A DNA stretch of 64,000 nt from Cliona cf. orientalis (GCA_963930775.1 OZ005701.1:5587669-5651668), one strand, 5' to 3'; numbered from the stretch's first letter, positions 37,099 to 50,289 are shown. A program made the numbers and translations. Notes: generated from the sequence alone by a model not told the origin.

Positions 37099-40000
37099 CT
37101 ATGCCTTGGCATGATCATAAAGCAAGCACGTACCACTCTTCAGGGACCTAGAACCAGCTCCGACGTTTTGTATGAATACTCGATAACCTTCCAGCTTGGC
37201 TCCCCTGACTTTTTGTGCAGGAGCTCCTATGGTGTGCTTTACTTCTACACCACTGAACAGCTTTTCACTTATCTAACAAGGACCATAATGTAAAACCAGC
37301 AATATAATTAACTCATAGAATGGTATGAACTACCTCATTCATGATTACTACTTCTTGGTCATCAGTTATCATCTCAACATCACCAGACAGAAACTCGAAG
37401 AAGAAGCATCCACTTTTATATTCAAACTGGCGACTTTTAACAAATGTATCAAGACGGGAAGCCTTATCAACATTAAGTTTAATAAAACGATCACCATCTA
37501 CAGAGTCTGACGTCCACCGTTCTTCAGCACACTTTGGCTCCTAGAAGACGAAAATTATTATTGACACAACAGGTTATGCAAAACAGAGTATTCTAGCTAT
37601 AAAAATTATATATTGTGTACCTGATACAAAACCTGTGTTCCAGGCTCAAGATGTCTTGCACCAAGATGTCTACTTTGGATAAAGACTCTCCAATCCTGTA
37701 GTAACTCGTCGGGTTTAGATATTCCTGCTCCAGGACCCCCAACCATGTGCAAAGCTTTACGTCCAGTGAATAGCTTCTTAGTACTCTGTAATAATGTACA
37801 ATCATTATACTCATTACATAGTAACAACACTATAATAGCATACTCTTTTCATCAAAATCACTTCTTTTTCAATTCCAATGTCCTCAGTTGCACTGGTAAA
37901 CTCGAAAAAGGCACATCCTGGCTCATATCTTTTACTGTGTGTTTCTTCAATAAAGTTGTAAAGCTTAAGCTCGCAGGGTTCTTCTACATCTAGTATTAGA
38001 AAACGATCACCAGTGACTGATATCAATTCTTCTACACCATTGCTTCCCAAGTCTGTACTGTCTGTAGGTGGACTCATCTATAGGTTATATGGAAGGATTT
38101 TTACGTGGCAACCCTGATAAAGTATTATAATAACATACGTCGTATAGTATGCTTGTGCCTTCTGTTAGTGGTCTATGACCAACTCCTTTGCTTTGAACAA
38201 ACACTGTATAATCCGGTAGGCTTGGCTTTTGAACTTTATTTCCAGAAGCAGTATCCGGAGCTCCAATAATTTTCCTTATTTTTTTACTTCTGAATTTTTC
38301 TTTTGTCTACATAATCACAATGATAACTACAGTAACTAGTTATATTCGGATGTATTAAAGACACAGATGGCATTACTTTATCTTTCATTAAAATGATATC
38401 CTTATCTTCTGTGATGATTTCTTCATTCCGGGAAAATTCATAATAAACAGAGCCGATTCTGTTGTAGTGGAGACCACACCTTGCCATGAAAGAGCCTAAT
38501 TCACAATTATTGTCCACAACATAAAGCTTAAATTGTTTAGGATCAACAGTTTCTAAGTCATCAGAATTTAACTTTGTATGACCAGCGGGCTCCAATTGAA
38601 TGAATTTCTGTTCTGCATAAAAATTTGATAACTCAAAGGCTTGCACATGCAATTTTTATACAGTCATGAAGTGTTACCAGTTCTCCCCTTTTTCACAAAC
38701 TTCCAGCTCACTGTAAAAACTGCCACATGTGTATAATTAATTAAAGTGCTACAAATATTTATGGTTATGCACTTACCACTCAAAAGTAGCACAATCACAA
38801 GCACAATCACTATAAATATGCCAACAGTAATACCACCAATAGCTCCACCACTTAATGTATTAGCATCTTGCAGTGATTGACCTATTATAATGCCGAAATG
38901 TGTGATAAAGTAAAGTCTCCACATGATTGTATGGAGTTCTTACCGAAATTCAGTGTGCCATCCACATGCACGGTATAACTAGCATTGGCTGCCTCGATGC
39001 TGTAGCAGTATGTTGCATCACCAGAATCATCAAGGGTTAAGACTATTTGCAACACATTTGGCACACCAGTGGAGGTAGCATTGAGTTGCTTTGGAACGAA
39101 CAAGTCCTCTCTCTGGCACTGCACATATTTTATGCTACAGGAAATATCAGTGATATCTTGCTGGTTTAAAAATCTGCAAAAGAATGTAATGCCAGTGGTA
39201 TCTTCATCGTAAGTTACTTTTACAAAACTGTTCACACTTCCTGAAAAGAAAACATTGTTTGCAATCACATTTTAATTTATTATTTGGCATAATAAATTAA
39301 ACTGACCAGTAGTTACGATATCTGACATTGATCCATTACCAAGCACGTTAGCAGCAAACACAGTGACCGCAATTCGATTGAAGGGGTAACAAGATGTCCG
39401 AGTGACATCAAACTCATGGCTACACTCTCCATTTTCACAACTTATTGCTGGTAAAATCGTGTCCGAATCACATGCATAATCAGAAATATTCATATAGTGT
39501 ACAAAGTATAATATTGGAGAGCTGCTAATCTCAGTGGATCCAGAGAATGGCAACAATGACTGTAAAAGAATGAAAATCATACATGCAAATGGGAACTAAA
39601 TGTGTAACATTAGTACTAGTTACCATTTCAGGAAATGAAATTGTTATCCTCAATAGTGAGTCATTTTGCTGAGAGTAAGTTGGAATGATGTTGATAGTAG
39701 GAGCATCTGGAACTGAATAATCAAGATACTAATACCTAATCATTAACTCGTGTAAGGTGCTCCATGGTACTACTGCACCAGCGTAGGGTACATTAATTAG
39801 AGAAGAATCATGCTTCACTATGGGCCTGTGTTACAATACTTTACAGGGGTCACGATCTTTGTAATGATAATTATTGAGGCCTTAGTCCTAGCATTTGTGG
39901 TCATGTAGCTAAATCTCATGCACTATATTATATAGAGCACTAATGCAGGTTGATGCAGCTGCTATGTAATGTTGTAGGACAATCTGTGAAACCACTTTGT

Positions 40001-43000
40001 ATGTGAATATCAATACAAAGGTCATGATCCCCGTAAAGGTGGCTCATAATGAAGTAGGATATACTCTCCCTCCTCTATCATAATATTATATTCTTGTTAT
40101 TACGATATGTACCTTGTAATCTGAAAGCTGCTTCACTAGATGGTCCAGATATATTTCCACAGAGAATGCCCTGCACACGAAAAGTGCATATACGAACCTC
40201 ACTTCCTAGCAACTGATCAATAGAGCAAGTGGCAGTGGGGCTATCAACAATCGGTGGACAGTTGCCACAACCAGAACCTGTCATTGTGACATTATAGAGA
40301 ATTGCTGCACAATTGTGAGTCACAGAGTTCCACTCGAATATTAATTCACTGGGAGAGACTTCAACCAGTGATATACTACTTGGCCGAGAGAGCTCATCTA
40401 ATAGAAAATAATTATGTCTATGAATGATGTTCTAACTTTACATGATCAAGCTTACCACCAGAAGTGAGTTCAATTGTTGCGGTACTGATCAAACTTTCCA
40501 TCGTACGGGTAGTGTCATCATAAATGCAAGATATATTTCTTCCAACTACATCTGAGTTGACTGTAATGTTTAATCTTGAAGTGTAACGGGGAATTTCCAA
40601 ATCAGCACTAACAGCCTCTCCAACTATATCTCCATCATTACACATTCCACTGGCCATCATAGCAAATGCACTATGACGTAGAAATATTTGATTATTGGAA
40701 ACACTGTTACTACTTGGGCAATTAAATGCGGTGCCATTCCAGATTGTGTTTCCCCCACCAACAATACTGCATGTGAAGATCACACTATGTCCGGCGCACA
40801 CACATCCACTAGTCTGTGTGAGCTGACTATCTCCATATTCAGCTGCAGCACAAAGAGTAAGAACAAACTTAATTTTGCTTTACTTGCATTTATCATAGAG
40901 TCGGTAGACTCTATAAGTAGGGATGGCCCGGATACATTACAAAAGCTTAAATAACTCAGAGCAACTTAAAATTTTAAGATTTTTAACTTTCATAATAATT
41001 CATGATCTACGCCAGAATACCTATCGTCAAGCTCCCACACATCCATGGAAATGATCAGGTATGCCTGAACCAGCTGTGTAAAAAATAGCCAATTGTCATT
41101 CCTTCTTTCTTTTTCATTACCAGGGCTAACTCAAGACTCTCTGGACAGCTCACCTTAGTTCTCATATAACCATTTTGTAGTGCACAGTGCAGTGTCACAC
41201 TAATTTTGTATTATCACAACTGTTACTTAATGGTGGGTTTGGTTAGCGCAGGAGCATATGAGCCGCCCGAAGGGCGGGGAAGGAGCGTCCGACTACCGTA
41301 GGGTTGGCTGTACTATGTGTTAGGCGAAGTCCTTAAGGCTACACTTCCTTATTTGGAACGTGCAGCTGGTGCGGTGCATAGCAGATTACTTTTGTACAAG
41401 CCACACTGTACTAGCTAATTGACTTAGTCTGTAGTGTGGTTGTAGACTGTGTACTACGGGCGGTGCTATCACTATGGAGCTTAACCAATGGAAATACCCT
41501 GCAGCTGGCCACTCCATATAAGGTCAAGCATTGCTAATGAACTTCGCCTAACACATCTGACACGCAGTCGGACGCTCCTTCGCCGCCCTTCGGGCGGCTC
41601 ATATGCTCCTGGTTAGCGCTATCTACGATTTTGTCGTATAATGTGCATGCTCATAATACGTTACCATGGTGAAATCATGTGACAGGAGTTTATTAATATT
41701 GGCACTGGGCCGGCGCCGCACACCACCACATCGATCACGCGGGCGAGGCCGTAGACCTGAGAACGTACTATCGCTAGGCCGTGAAAACTTAGGGAGTATA
41801 AAAACTAGCAAGTTTATTGTTGATAGCAGTTTCTCTGGGCCTCACTGAGCTGACTGTTTATATGCCGAGATCTAGAGCTCGCTTATGCGGAGTGTACGGT
41901 ATAAACGACAACCTAGTGAGGGGCATGGCAACGACTCGCGTGTGAGCATTGTCATCCTGAACCGTTGAAAATGAAATGGGAACATCATAATATAGATAGC
42001 ATTGATGAATTACACTAAAGAGGAACAAAAAAGAACAGAAACAAGTATAAAAAACAATGAAATTGAAAGACAAAGTAGGGATGGGAGGGCCAAAAAGTAC
42101 ACAAACAAGATTTGTAGGAATAATCATGTCCAGTATACATCCCTACGCTTGCTTTTGAGTATAGGTGCAGGAATAAAGTAACCAGGCAGTAATGTGATGC
42201 CCCCACCCTTACCAGCCATACTAATAGCTAGGGGATAATAATTATTATGAATAGGTAAGGATAGCACCAACGAATCACAATGAACAGGCATATGACAGCT
42301 AATCGAGAAAAGCAAGCGTATATATATAGGGATGTATATGGACATGATTATTCCTACAAATCTTGTTTGTGTACTTTTTGGCCCTCCCATCCCTACTTTA
42401 TCCTTCAATTTCATTGTTTTTTATACTTGTCATTAATGGATCAATATGGAAGAGCATCCATGGTACTTTAACCACACTCAGAGTCTAACCCTGCCATACA
42501 AACTGTGGAGAATAACCCTCCTGATCATTTATACCTGGAACCCAGCCCCTGACCCCTCTCATGAATGGCGCTTCATAGATGGTGGAGTCGCTCTTCCACA
42601 GAGCACGCAGTGAACTGGTAAAATTTCTCATGGAAAAATTCCAGCTATACAATTTAGCCAACCACATCCACTAAATTAAATGTAATCATAGAGTCGGTAA
42701 ACTCTATAAGTAGGGATGGCCCGGATACTCCATATATGTAATACATTACAAAAATCCATATATCTCAAAACTGGTAACTTTGTGAAATTTCTAAGTGTCA
42801 AAATCAGAATCTACAGCAAATTATCTATCTAACAAGACCAAGATCATCCATCAATTCAATTGTATATGCCAGAATCAAATGTTCAATAAAATAGCCATTT
42901 GTCAAGGTTTCTTTCTTCTTTCTTTCTCATTTCCACATCTAATTCAAGACTGTCTGGACCTCTCACCTTAGTTCTCATATAAATCCACTCTATTTTGTAG

Positions 43001-46000
43001 CGCGCAGTGCAGTGGCATGCTAGTTGGCGTTATCTCGACAGTTACGTAATAGTGGATGTGTACGGCGCATTAACGATTAATAGGTGTGTCTGATACGCCA
43101 TTTTTTTATATAAGGCGCATGCTCGGAATGTGTTGCCATGGTGAAGTCATGTGACAGCGCCTGGCCGCGCCCTAGGCGATCGCGAGCTAGCCGCTACTAG
43201 CGCTGCACTGGACTGATCATGGATATGAAGGTGCAAGGCTCGAGGATCGGTAAGGCACTAGGCATCGGCGAGTTACTCGCTAGCGCGTGCAGCGCTAGTG
43301 CTCAGCTGGATCGATCATAGCATAGATATCATACGAAGGCTCCGACAAGGCCAAGATCATAAAATTATGCCGGGTACTGAGCTAGCTGCTGCCAGAAATA
43401 AAACTTAGAACTCGTTTTTCTCCCTAAGCGGAATCTCATGGACCGCCTAAATAATCTATAAACGCAAGTTAATGAGGGGCGTGGCTACGAATTTTGACAC
43501 CTCCCATCCTGTGATAAGATGGCATTGATAAATTGTACTAAGTACAATAAAAAAGAACAGAAACAAGTATAAAAACTATTGAATAAAATTGAAGAATGAA
43601 GTAGGAATGGCTGGATAAAAAAGTACATAAACAAGAGATAATTGTATTTCTTCTATACATCCCTACGCTTTTTTGAGGGTACAAAAATAACAAGTAATAA
43701 TGAAAACTGATAAACTTGAACCATTATGACAACTAGGGAACAATCTGAATATCTCCCACATACCGCACTCAACAAACACGTCGTGTGACATTACTAGGTG
43801 CATAATGCATAATAGTCCAGCCATCCCTACTTCATTCTTCAATTTTATTCTTATACTTGTAATGAATGCACTTGAGTGAAGAACCCTCACCACTACATGC
43901 ATGCATGACTCATGCACATGCATAGCATGGTATGCCTGTTCAATATCAGGAGTATTGAGCTACATACCCTGCACTAATGCACCTAAACATGGTTACCATA
44001 CTGTTCAAGTCTCATTAGAGTCAGTGCATGATCTATGTAGGAGTAAGGGGGAAGGCACCTGGCTATGTCACTATACAAACTGACCAGCATACTTGACCAG
44101 CGAAATTTTATACTGTCACAACTGACCAGCAAGGAACAGAATGGCAATCAATCATGTAGCTGAGGTAGGTGCCGTGTAAACACAGACTGGCAACAGCTGC
44201 ACACTACTACACCACTGGGCAGGACTCACTATTTCTTTATGTCTCAAATGTGTACTTTCTCCCCGACGACCCTTACCATTTAGCATAGGAGGGTTGGATG
44301 GATGGATAAAAATCATCAAACAATTACAGCAATCCTCTACATACGCTTCGCAACAAGGGTTAATTACGCTGCATACACATGCTCAATTTAGTATTGTTAT
44401 ATACCACTGTAATGCCAGTGCATCCACTCTTTTATGTGTATAGTTTTGTTGTTTGTCTATTAAGGTGCTGACCCACTGCATGCACATTTTACTACACTAC
44501 CACAGCCAGTAATGAATGCACAGGAGTGCAGAACCCTCACCGCTACATGCATGCATATAGTATGACTCATTGTGTATACTATAGTGCATGTTCAATATCA
44601 GGCCCTACATACCCTATACCTGAACAAGGTACTGGTACTATTGATTACATACCCTGCACCTAAACATACTGTTCTCCGAGTTGTGGGAGGCACCAGGCTA
44701 TGCCACTATATAAACTGTGACATACTTCAACTGAATCATTATGCACTTGAGAGCCACTGCCTGTTTACACTGTCACTGCATTGACAACTGACCAGCAAAG
44801 TCAGAATGGCAATCAGTCATGTAGTTGAGGTAGGTGCCATGCAAATACAGACTGGCAAGTTGCCACTATACTACTCCACTGGGCAGGACTTAACATGACC
44901 ACTCTTCCTTTATGTCACGTATACCTAGAATGCGTACTTTCTCTATGACGTACTTTCTCTATGACAACCCTTACCATTCAACAAAAGAGGGTTGCGACAG
45001 ACAGACAGACAGACGGACGGACGGACGGACGGACAGACCGACAGACAAAAATCGCCAAACGATTACAGTAACCCTCCACCTACGCTTTGCGGCGAGGATT
45101 AATAAGCATGACAGTAGTTATACACAGACTGTCGACACGGAATATACCTGTTACACTATTATTTTAATGGTATTATGCAGTAGTGAATTACCTACTTTTA
45201 ATTTATGTATCCACCTGTGCAGTCAACATTGACTATGCCATTTGCACCCAGTTAATTAGAGCTCACATACCCCATGCGCAACCTTTGTGTGCATTACTTA
45301 TGAATTTCAGAAAAACAGTGGAAATGCTGCTTATAAGTTGTATGTACTGGGGGTCCCGGTGACAAAAAGCATTCTCTGCAACAGATCTATAATATAGACT
45401 AGGAAAATATGAAATGACACTAGCTACTCTTTATTGTAATAATAATCAGAGTATAGCTATCTTACATTATGATTTGGTTCCATATATAGGGCTTTAGATT
45501 TCAGTCAGCGGATCCGGATAGTGCTATGGATGTCACGAGCATTATTTAGAACATTTTGACGATCTTTACCAGTTATTAATATATTATTAAATTTTGGTCA
45601 GTTTAATTGTTGTGCACATGAGCAGAAAGCACAATACACATGCATTTTGCATTGAGTAGCTATAGGCACTATATATTGATAGGCGTGGCTACAGTGGCCA
45701 TTTGTAATGCTCATGGACAGTGTCCCTCAATTTGACGCACACTGAAGCCAGTTTTTTACCGAAATCAATTGATTCATTGTGCTTATGAGTCACTCAGATG
45801 CCTAGCTATATCTCGAGATATGGCGATTTTTGTGCTAACAACAACGATAACGACAACACTATTGATAACTTTACCCCTTGCACATGCGAGTGATTAGGAA
45901 ACTGTACCGTGGCATTTTGCTTCTAGAATACGCCATTGTACAATGATCCAGGTATAGGTTAGACAAACCCTCTAATCAAAAACAATTAAACTGTTTCATA

Positions 46001-48098
46001 ATAATAATGTATGGATACTTTCATAACCTCCATAACATCATCAACGAAGCTAAAGGTGACAGGGGTTGAAATTCATGACTGGCGTTCGCAGCAGAATGAG
46101 ATGCTTATACTATTATGGTGAGTTGATTCGAGTTTGTCTAGTAGATGCAGAAAGCTGTCCGACCATTGAAAGATTTTAGCTGACCTCTGATGTTTTATAG
46201 ACACAGATTTTAATTTTAAAGCTTTTAGATGTAGTAACCATGTGCATGGTACACAGCCAAGAGCTCTAAACTGATACACCTACGTATAAGATTGTGTCCA
46301 ATCATTATTATGTACACAATGTTCAATAATGGATCACTTATATACTACACCTGCTCTATTGTTACTATGCACGCTTAAGCTCCGTATATATATACGTAAG
46401 GTTCATTGAATCTAATCTACCGAGTACAGTACATAGTATGTGCGGTATGGGAAGGGTATGCATCATTGGTTTGGTGTAGTACATTGCATGTTAAAATGCC
46501 GTGCTGTGGTTTTGAGGTTGAACATGTGATGTCCTTATTAAGGTATGCAGGCTCGAGTGTGAGAGCATACAGGGTAGGTTGAAAGGCCACCAAATTTAAT
46601 TGTCTACATGGTACAAATAACCAATAAGCAGCTGTTATCGCATTCCTCAAACTGTATGGCTTCAGCACTACATACTATAATATTATGTTATGAGAATGAA
46701 TGATGGAGCAGCAGGGACAGTCCCAGGGGAACCCCAAGCAGTACCGTGCATATTAATTTTGTCAACAGTCGCCCACGAATGTCCCAAATTGTATTTTTGC
46801 TGGCAACGTCTATTACCTCAGGCCATTAGTATGATCCTCATGCGTACAATAACATAATGCCAGTGAAATTGTCAATTACAGCTCTTAGACTAATCTCAGT
46901 AGCTGTGTATGCAGATGCGGATGTAGCTCATGCATGAGGTTTGCATGTACTCGAGAGAAAGCGCTAAATAAATTTCGAGGTTGAACATGTACTGCCCTCC
47001 ATTAATAGTACTCCCTATACAGATACAAATTACACACTACATTAGTCACAAGAATGTGGGATGTGTTATGACAAGGGAAGTATGTACCACACCCTAGCCC
47101 TGGCAGCTTGTATTAAAATTTTTGGATCACTATAGCGTGTATATATTGATCTATATATAGCTAGCACGGACAGTTCTTATGGTAACATACCGTTTTAATA
47201 TAATTATAATTAGCTAGCCTGTGTTCTATTTGCTAAGAAATGTAAATCTTGCTGTTCACAGGGCACACTTTCGTAACAATAATACATGATAAGTTCAAGG
47301 ACAGGCTATTATAGCGGCATTCAGAATTTCCAGTGATGGGCCACACTGAAGCAATTGATGAGTTAGGCGACTCCAAATCAATTAGTAGTTTCTCATCCCC
47401 CTTAATTTCCGCCCGCATGCATTTTATGAAGCGATTTTGACGACAATTTCCATCAAAAATTACACATATTGACGACCATTACCACCGCCCGCCCGCATCA
47501 ATTTTGAGCTCAGAGGGGATAAGAAACTACTAATAATATTGATTTGGAGGGGCCTTAGTGAAATCAAGCTGCATAGATCTATGTGACATACAATAGGACT
47601 GCATGGCTGTGTAATACAAAGGGGCAGTAGTAAGTTTGGATCTGTCCAATGGCCGGAGGCCACTTTTGATCACAGTGGCCAACAACCAGTTGCATAGCCA
47701 GGGTATGGCAGAGTGTGGCTCTCGCCACACCAATCTTCACAATTAAGATTATTGTGTGAATAATGCTAATATCAGCTCTTAGATCTTGGCTAGCTAAGCA
47801 TCACCCCCACTTTTCAACACACTTCAGCCACACCAATGTTCATGCCAGGCTAGCTATGCCCCTGCCAACAATCTTTGTAAACTGCAGTCTTAGGGCCTGG
47901 AAACTCGATGGCCCTTGATCATTTAAGTAGCTAATATAAATGATGTGACCTCGAATGTGACTCACCCAAAGACAATAGGATTATGACAGCAGTGAAAATG
48001 ATGAGCTTCCTCGTGAATAATTTCCGTGCCTGCAAATCAGTTATATAGCAGCTGAAACGTTTGACACTTGGAGAATACCTGAAACCTCTACTTACCAT
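37099..48098 (-). CDS. Ig/FN3 single-pass receptor C with three-module intracellular tail
   Basis: Fifteen exons give 906 aa: 48096-48098 (ATG only, at a donor), 47966-48029, 40456-40842, 40113-40397, 39624-39706, 39307-39559, 38944-39240, 38777-38881, 38678-38710, 38377-38639, 38139-38306, 37844-38077, 37621-37785, 37334-37540 and 37099-37272. Signal peptide: RKLFTRKLIIFTAVIILLSL. The Ig-like domain (~23-151) has CVCAGHSVIFTCSIVGGGNT and a W; three FN3-like domains follow to ~457; the TM helix is near 462-488. The tail (~492-906) differs from the other receptors: no YEELDY motif, but three ~130-residue modules (~504-647, 648-780 and 781-906). Each ends in a DYTVFVQSKGVGHRPL / DWRVFIQSRHLGARHL / GYRVFIQNVGAGSRSL motif followed by GTxxLY. 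I do not recognise this module. The 7.1-kb intron 1 is full of repeats; the link to the signal exon rests on phase and on the parallel arrangement in receptor D. Confidence 0.75.
39795..40092. mobile_element. Inverted-repeat element M, copy 2
   Basis: CATGCTTCACTATGGGCCTGTG near 39812 mirrors CTCATAATGAAGTAGGATA near 40050. It is ~300 bp, lies between receptor C exons 39624-39706 and 40113-40397, and ends about 20 bp from the splice donor. It shares both arms with the larger copy at 23275-24508. Confidence 0.6.
40894..42010 (+). repeat. Dispersed repeat X, copy 2, interrupted by a MITE
   Basis: Starts CATAGAGTCGGTAGACTCTA (itself an imperfect palindrome) then TAAGTAGGGATGGCCCGGAT, and contains TTACCATGGTGAAATCATGTGAC near 41660. 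The 361-bp MITE at 41250-41610 is inserted within it, as comparison with copy 3 shows. Right boundary approximate. It lies in intron 1-2 of receptor C. Confidence 0.6.
41250..41610. mobile_element. 361-bp MITE with 9-bp target duplication
   Basis: AGGAGCATATGAGCCGCCCG at the left end is exactly inverted at the right end; the match runs ~44 bp with one mismatch, then weakly further (TGTGTTAGGCGAAGT). Both sides are flanked by GGTTAGCGC (41241-41249 and 41611-41619). A 9-bp duplication fits Mutator-like elements. No coding capacity. Confidence 0.8.
42020..42440. repeat. Palindromic repeat P, copy 2
   Basis: Arms at about 42025-42165 and 42305-42430 are inverted. Landmarks AAGTAGGGATGGGAGGGCC, GTACACAAACAAGATTTGTA and CATCCCTACGCTTGCTTTT match the copy at 18579-18997. 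Confidence 0.65.
42687..43520 (+). repeat. Dispersed repeat X, copy 3
   Basis: Starts CATAGAGTCGGTAAACTCTA followed by TAAGTAGGGATGGCCCGGAT and the ATATATGTAATACATTAC segment also seen inverted near 20510. It contains TTGCCATGGTGAAGTCATGTGAC near 43135. Right end approximate; palindrome P follows at 43540. Confidence 0.6.
43540..43865. repeat. Palindromic repeat P, copy 3
   Basis: Arms near 43555-43680 and 43815-43860 are inverted, sharing AAGAATGAAGTAGG-ATGGCTGG. This copy is shorter and more diverged than the other two. Confidence 0.5.
43870..45080. repeat. Tandem pair of dispersed repeat E
   Basis: Two units, about 43870-44350 and 44510-45080, share in order AACCCTCACC-CTACATGCATGCAT, CATACCCTGCAC, ATCA-TCATGTAG, GAGGTAGGTGCC, CACTGGGCAGGACT and ACCCTTACCATT. 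The second ends in a (GACA/GACG)n tract at 45000-45045. An inverted, broken copy lies at 55310-55690 and an inverted end fragment at 54570-54605. All sit in introns of receptors C and D. Confidence 0.6.
45550..45890 (+). repeat. Dispersed repeat family D, copy 3
   Basis: GACGATCTTTACC, CACATGAGCAGAAAGCACA, GGCGTGGCTACAGTGGCC, TGCTCATGG, GAGTCACTCAGATGCCTA and ATCTCGAGATATGG appear in the same order as in the copy at 14996. It lies in intron 2 of receptor C. Confidence 0.6.
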
Positions 48099-48590
48099 CG
48101 ACTTTCTCTACTATGATGCCAACTCATGCAACAGAGCAGCTCACCGCAGATACGATGGTCTGGTATGGTAAAGGTCGACATCTTATTAGCGATATCCAAC
48201 CTCCAAGGGCCTCCAGTAAATCGAAAATATCTCAGCTCTGGCTAGGAGTACACTCACGGGAAAAATGCGCTGGATAGCTATAGCTCACTGAATGAGCTAT
48301 CTACTGACGCCTGAACCGTGCAAATCGGTTCCGCGGAACCGCTGCTAGCTTCGTTTTTGTTTGTATTAAGTTTCTATGAGGAAAGTTTAGGTGGGCGTGG
48401 CTACGTAACGGTTTTGTCTACGGACACGTTACAAGCACCGTTGGATAGAGCTCGTGGAGAGCTACCTTCTGATACTCGAACATTGATATTCCACTAAAAG
48501 ATAATCCGCGGAAAAATCAGTGAAATTTGGAGGTTGGATATCGCTAATCTTATACGTGCCATTGCTCAAGCATACCTATGGCTGTAAAAT
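48099..48590. promoter_or_regulatory. Upstream region of receptor C
   Basis: Immediately upstream of the split start codon the minus strand reads through GGTCTGGTATGGTAAAGGTCGAC (48157-48180, plus-strand sense). The equivalent place upstream of receptor D (60570-60592) has GGTCTAGTTGGTAAAGGTCGAC. The shared block supports this as a duplicated 5' UTR or promoter. GC-richer sequence to ~48430 with a GTGGGCGTGGC box may belong to the promoter. Confidence 0.45.
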
Positions 48591-50288
48591 TTTTTTTTTT
48601 TTTTTAAGGGGACCACACACTAAGCAGAAAAAAAAATTGTCCAGAAACCTCCATACAGTCGAGCTAGAGCCATTCAATGCAAGCAGGCAGCCTGTACTCA
48701 AATTTTGATCAAATCGGGTAAAGGTCGTCAGCGCAATATGTGCGCGTGCAAAACGGGTATTCCCCGTTTTTCACGTAGCGCATGCGCATAAAACATTGCA
48801 AACGTATGGCTTCCCTGTGCAATCCTATGGGAGATATTGTAGGGGGCATAATATCTTTAAATCAAAGCTGTAAATCAAAAATCCGGCTTTATCATCTTTC
48901 TATATTCATGTCACTCTGCATGCCCATATAAAAATTGTATCCTCAGATGTTGCCCAGAGCTCCAATAATTATATTATTTATTTATTTATTTGATTTGCTT
49001 TTTTTTTCTACTTAGTGTGTAATTTTTCTGCAGAGAAATCTTTTTTTTTTTTCTACTTAGTGTGTAACTTCAACAATGTATTAAGGTACCATTTAATTGC
49101 GTGGGCGTGAGCGTCAGGAATGGCTAATTCAATTAGCGAATCGTGAAGGGGCATGGCCGAAGAGGCCATACGAGTGCTTTTGGTCGAAGGTGGGCGTGTC
49201 CAGGATCGGCCAGGGATGATTATGCGCGTGTAATTAGCGACCGGAAGTGGCCCCTGAAGAAAAGGCCGGTAATTGCCCACATCAAAGCAAGATCAAAGCA
49301 TTCTTGCTTAACTATTAACCGCAACGACTTATTACACACTAAGTAGAAAAAAAAAGCAAATTTAAATAATTAAATAAATAATTAAATAATCTAATTCATG
49401 GGGGGTTAGGGAACACTTGGGGCCACTACGAAGAAATACCTTGTTTCCGGTAACCCGACAATGGCTTTGCAGAGTGAGTCGGTCGGTCGGTTCGTCAATA
49501 GGCCGGCGCCCGCCGCTTTGGTAGCCACGCCCACAACCAGGGATAACCACACCCCTATTTTCTGGAACTTTGAGGAGTCTATCACGAACCAGAATCTTAG
49601 CCCCACTCACCACGGACGCGCAGATGCCTACAGAAGTCATGGCGTGGTCTCGGTCTCCAGCTGAGCTGTGGGAGCTACGACGACGTACGTTGTCGGTGGT
49701 CAGCATGCACTGGCGCGCACTGGCATATATGGAGGTGATGTCAGCTGATTTTTATGAACATCTGCGCATGCGTAAATCCCGAACTATGGCGCCAATTGGG
49801 CAAGGCATGGGCGGTCACACACCCCATTGACCTTTATACTCTATGTAATTATAATAAATGACACACCCCCCGCAGGCCATTCAGTGGGTCGGTCGGGTTA
49901 CCGGAAACAAGGTATTTCTTCGTAGTGGCCTGGGGGGATAATTTTTACATGGGCACGCAGAATGGGTCGAAACTAGAGATTTGACCTGAAAGAATTTTGA
50001 TTCACACCTTTGAATTGAAGTTACGGCCCTTTGAAGTTTTCCCATATGTTTGTATAGGAAGCCATGCGTTTGCAATGTTTTCCGCCCACGCGCTACGTGA
50101 AAAACGGGGAATACCCGCGCACACAAACGTGACGACCTTTACCTACTTTGGTCAAAATTGGAGTATAGACTGCCTGCTTGCATTGTATGGCTCTACTAAG
50201 CATCCAGCTCAACTATGTGGTGGTTTTGGACAATTTTTTTTCTGCTTAGTGTTCAGGTCGCCTTGAAAAAAAAAAAAAAAAAAAAAAA
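48591..50288. mobile_element. ~1.7-kb long-inverted-repeat element with poly-T/poly-A ends
   Basis: The left arm (48591-48850) and right arm (50040-50288) are inverted: poly-T then CACTAAGCAGAAAAAAAAATTGTCC on the left, GGACAATTTTTTTTCTGCTT then AGTGTTC and poly-A on the right, plus GCAGGCAG, GGTAAAGGTCGTCA, AAACGGG-ATTCCCCGTTTTTCACGTAGCGC and GCAAACG. The interior holds further inverted blocks: CTACTTAGTGTGTAA at 49010 and 49060, reversed at 49330, and the 49410-49935 element. No transposase seen. Confidence 0.6.
49410..49935. mobile_element. Nested MITE with GGCCACTACGAAGAAATACC ends
   Basis: GGCCACTACGAAGAAATACC, then TTGTTTCCGGTAACCCGAC, at the left is exactly inverted at the right (49891-49935). 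The ~525-bp element is nested inside the larger inverted repeat. Its GC-rich middle gives overlapping reading frames on both strands without recognisable similarity. Confidence 0.65.
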
Positions 50289-50289
50289 G

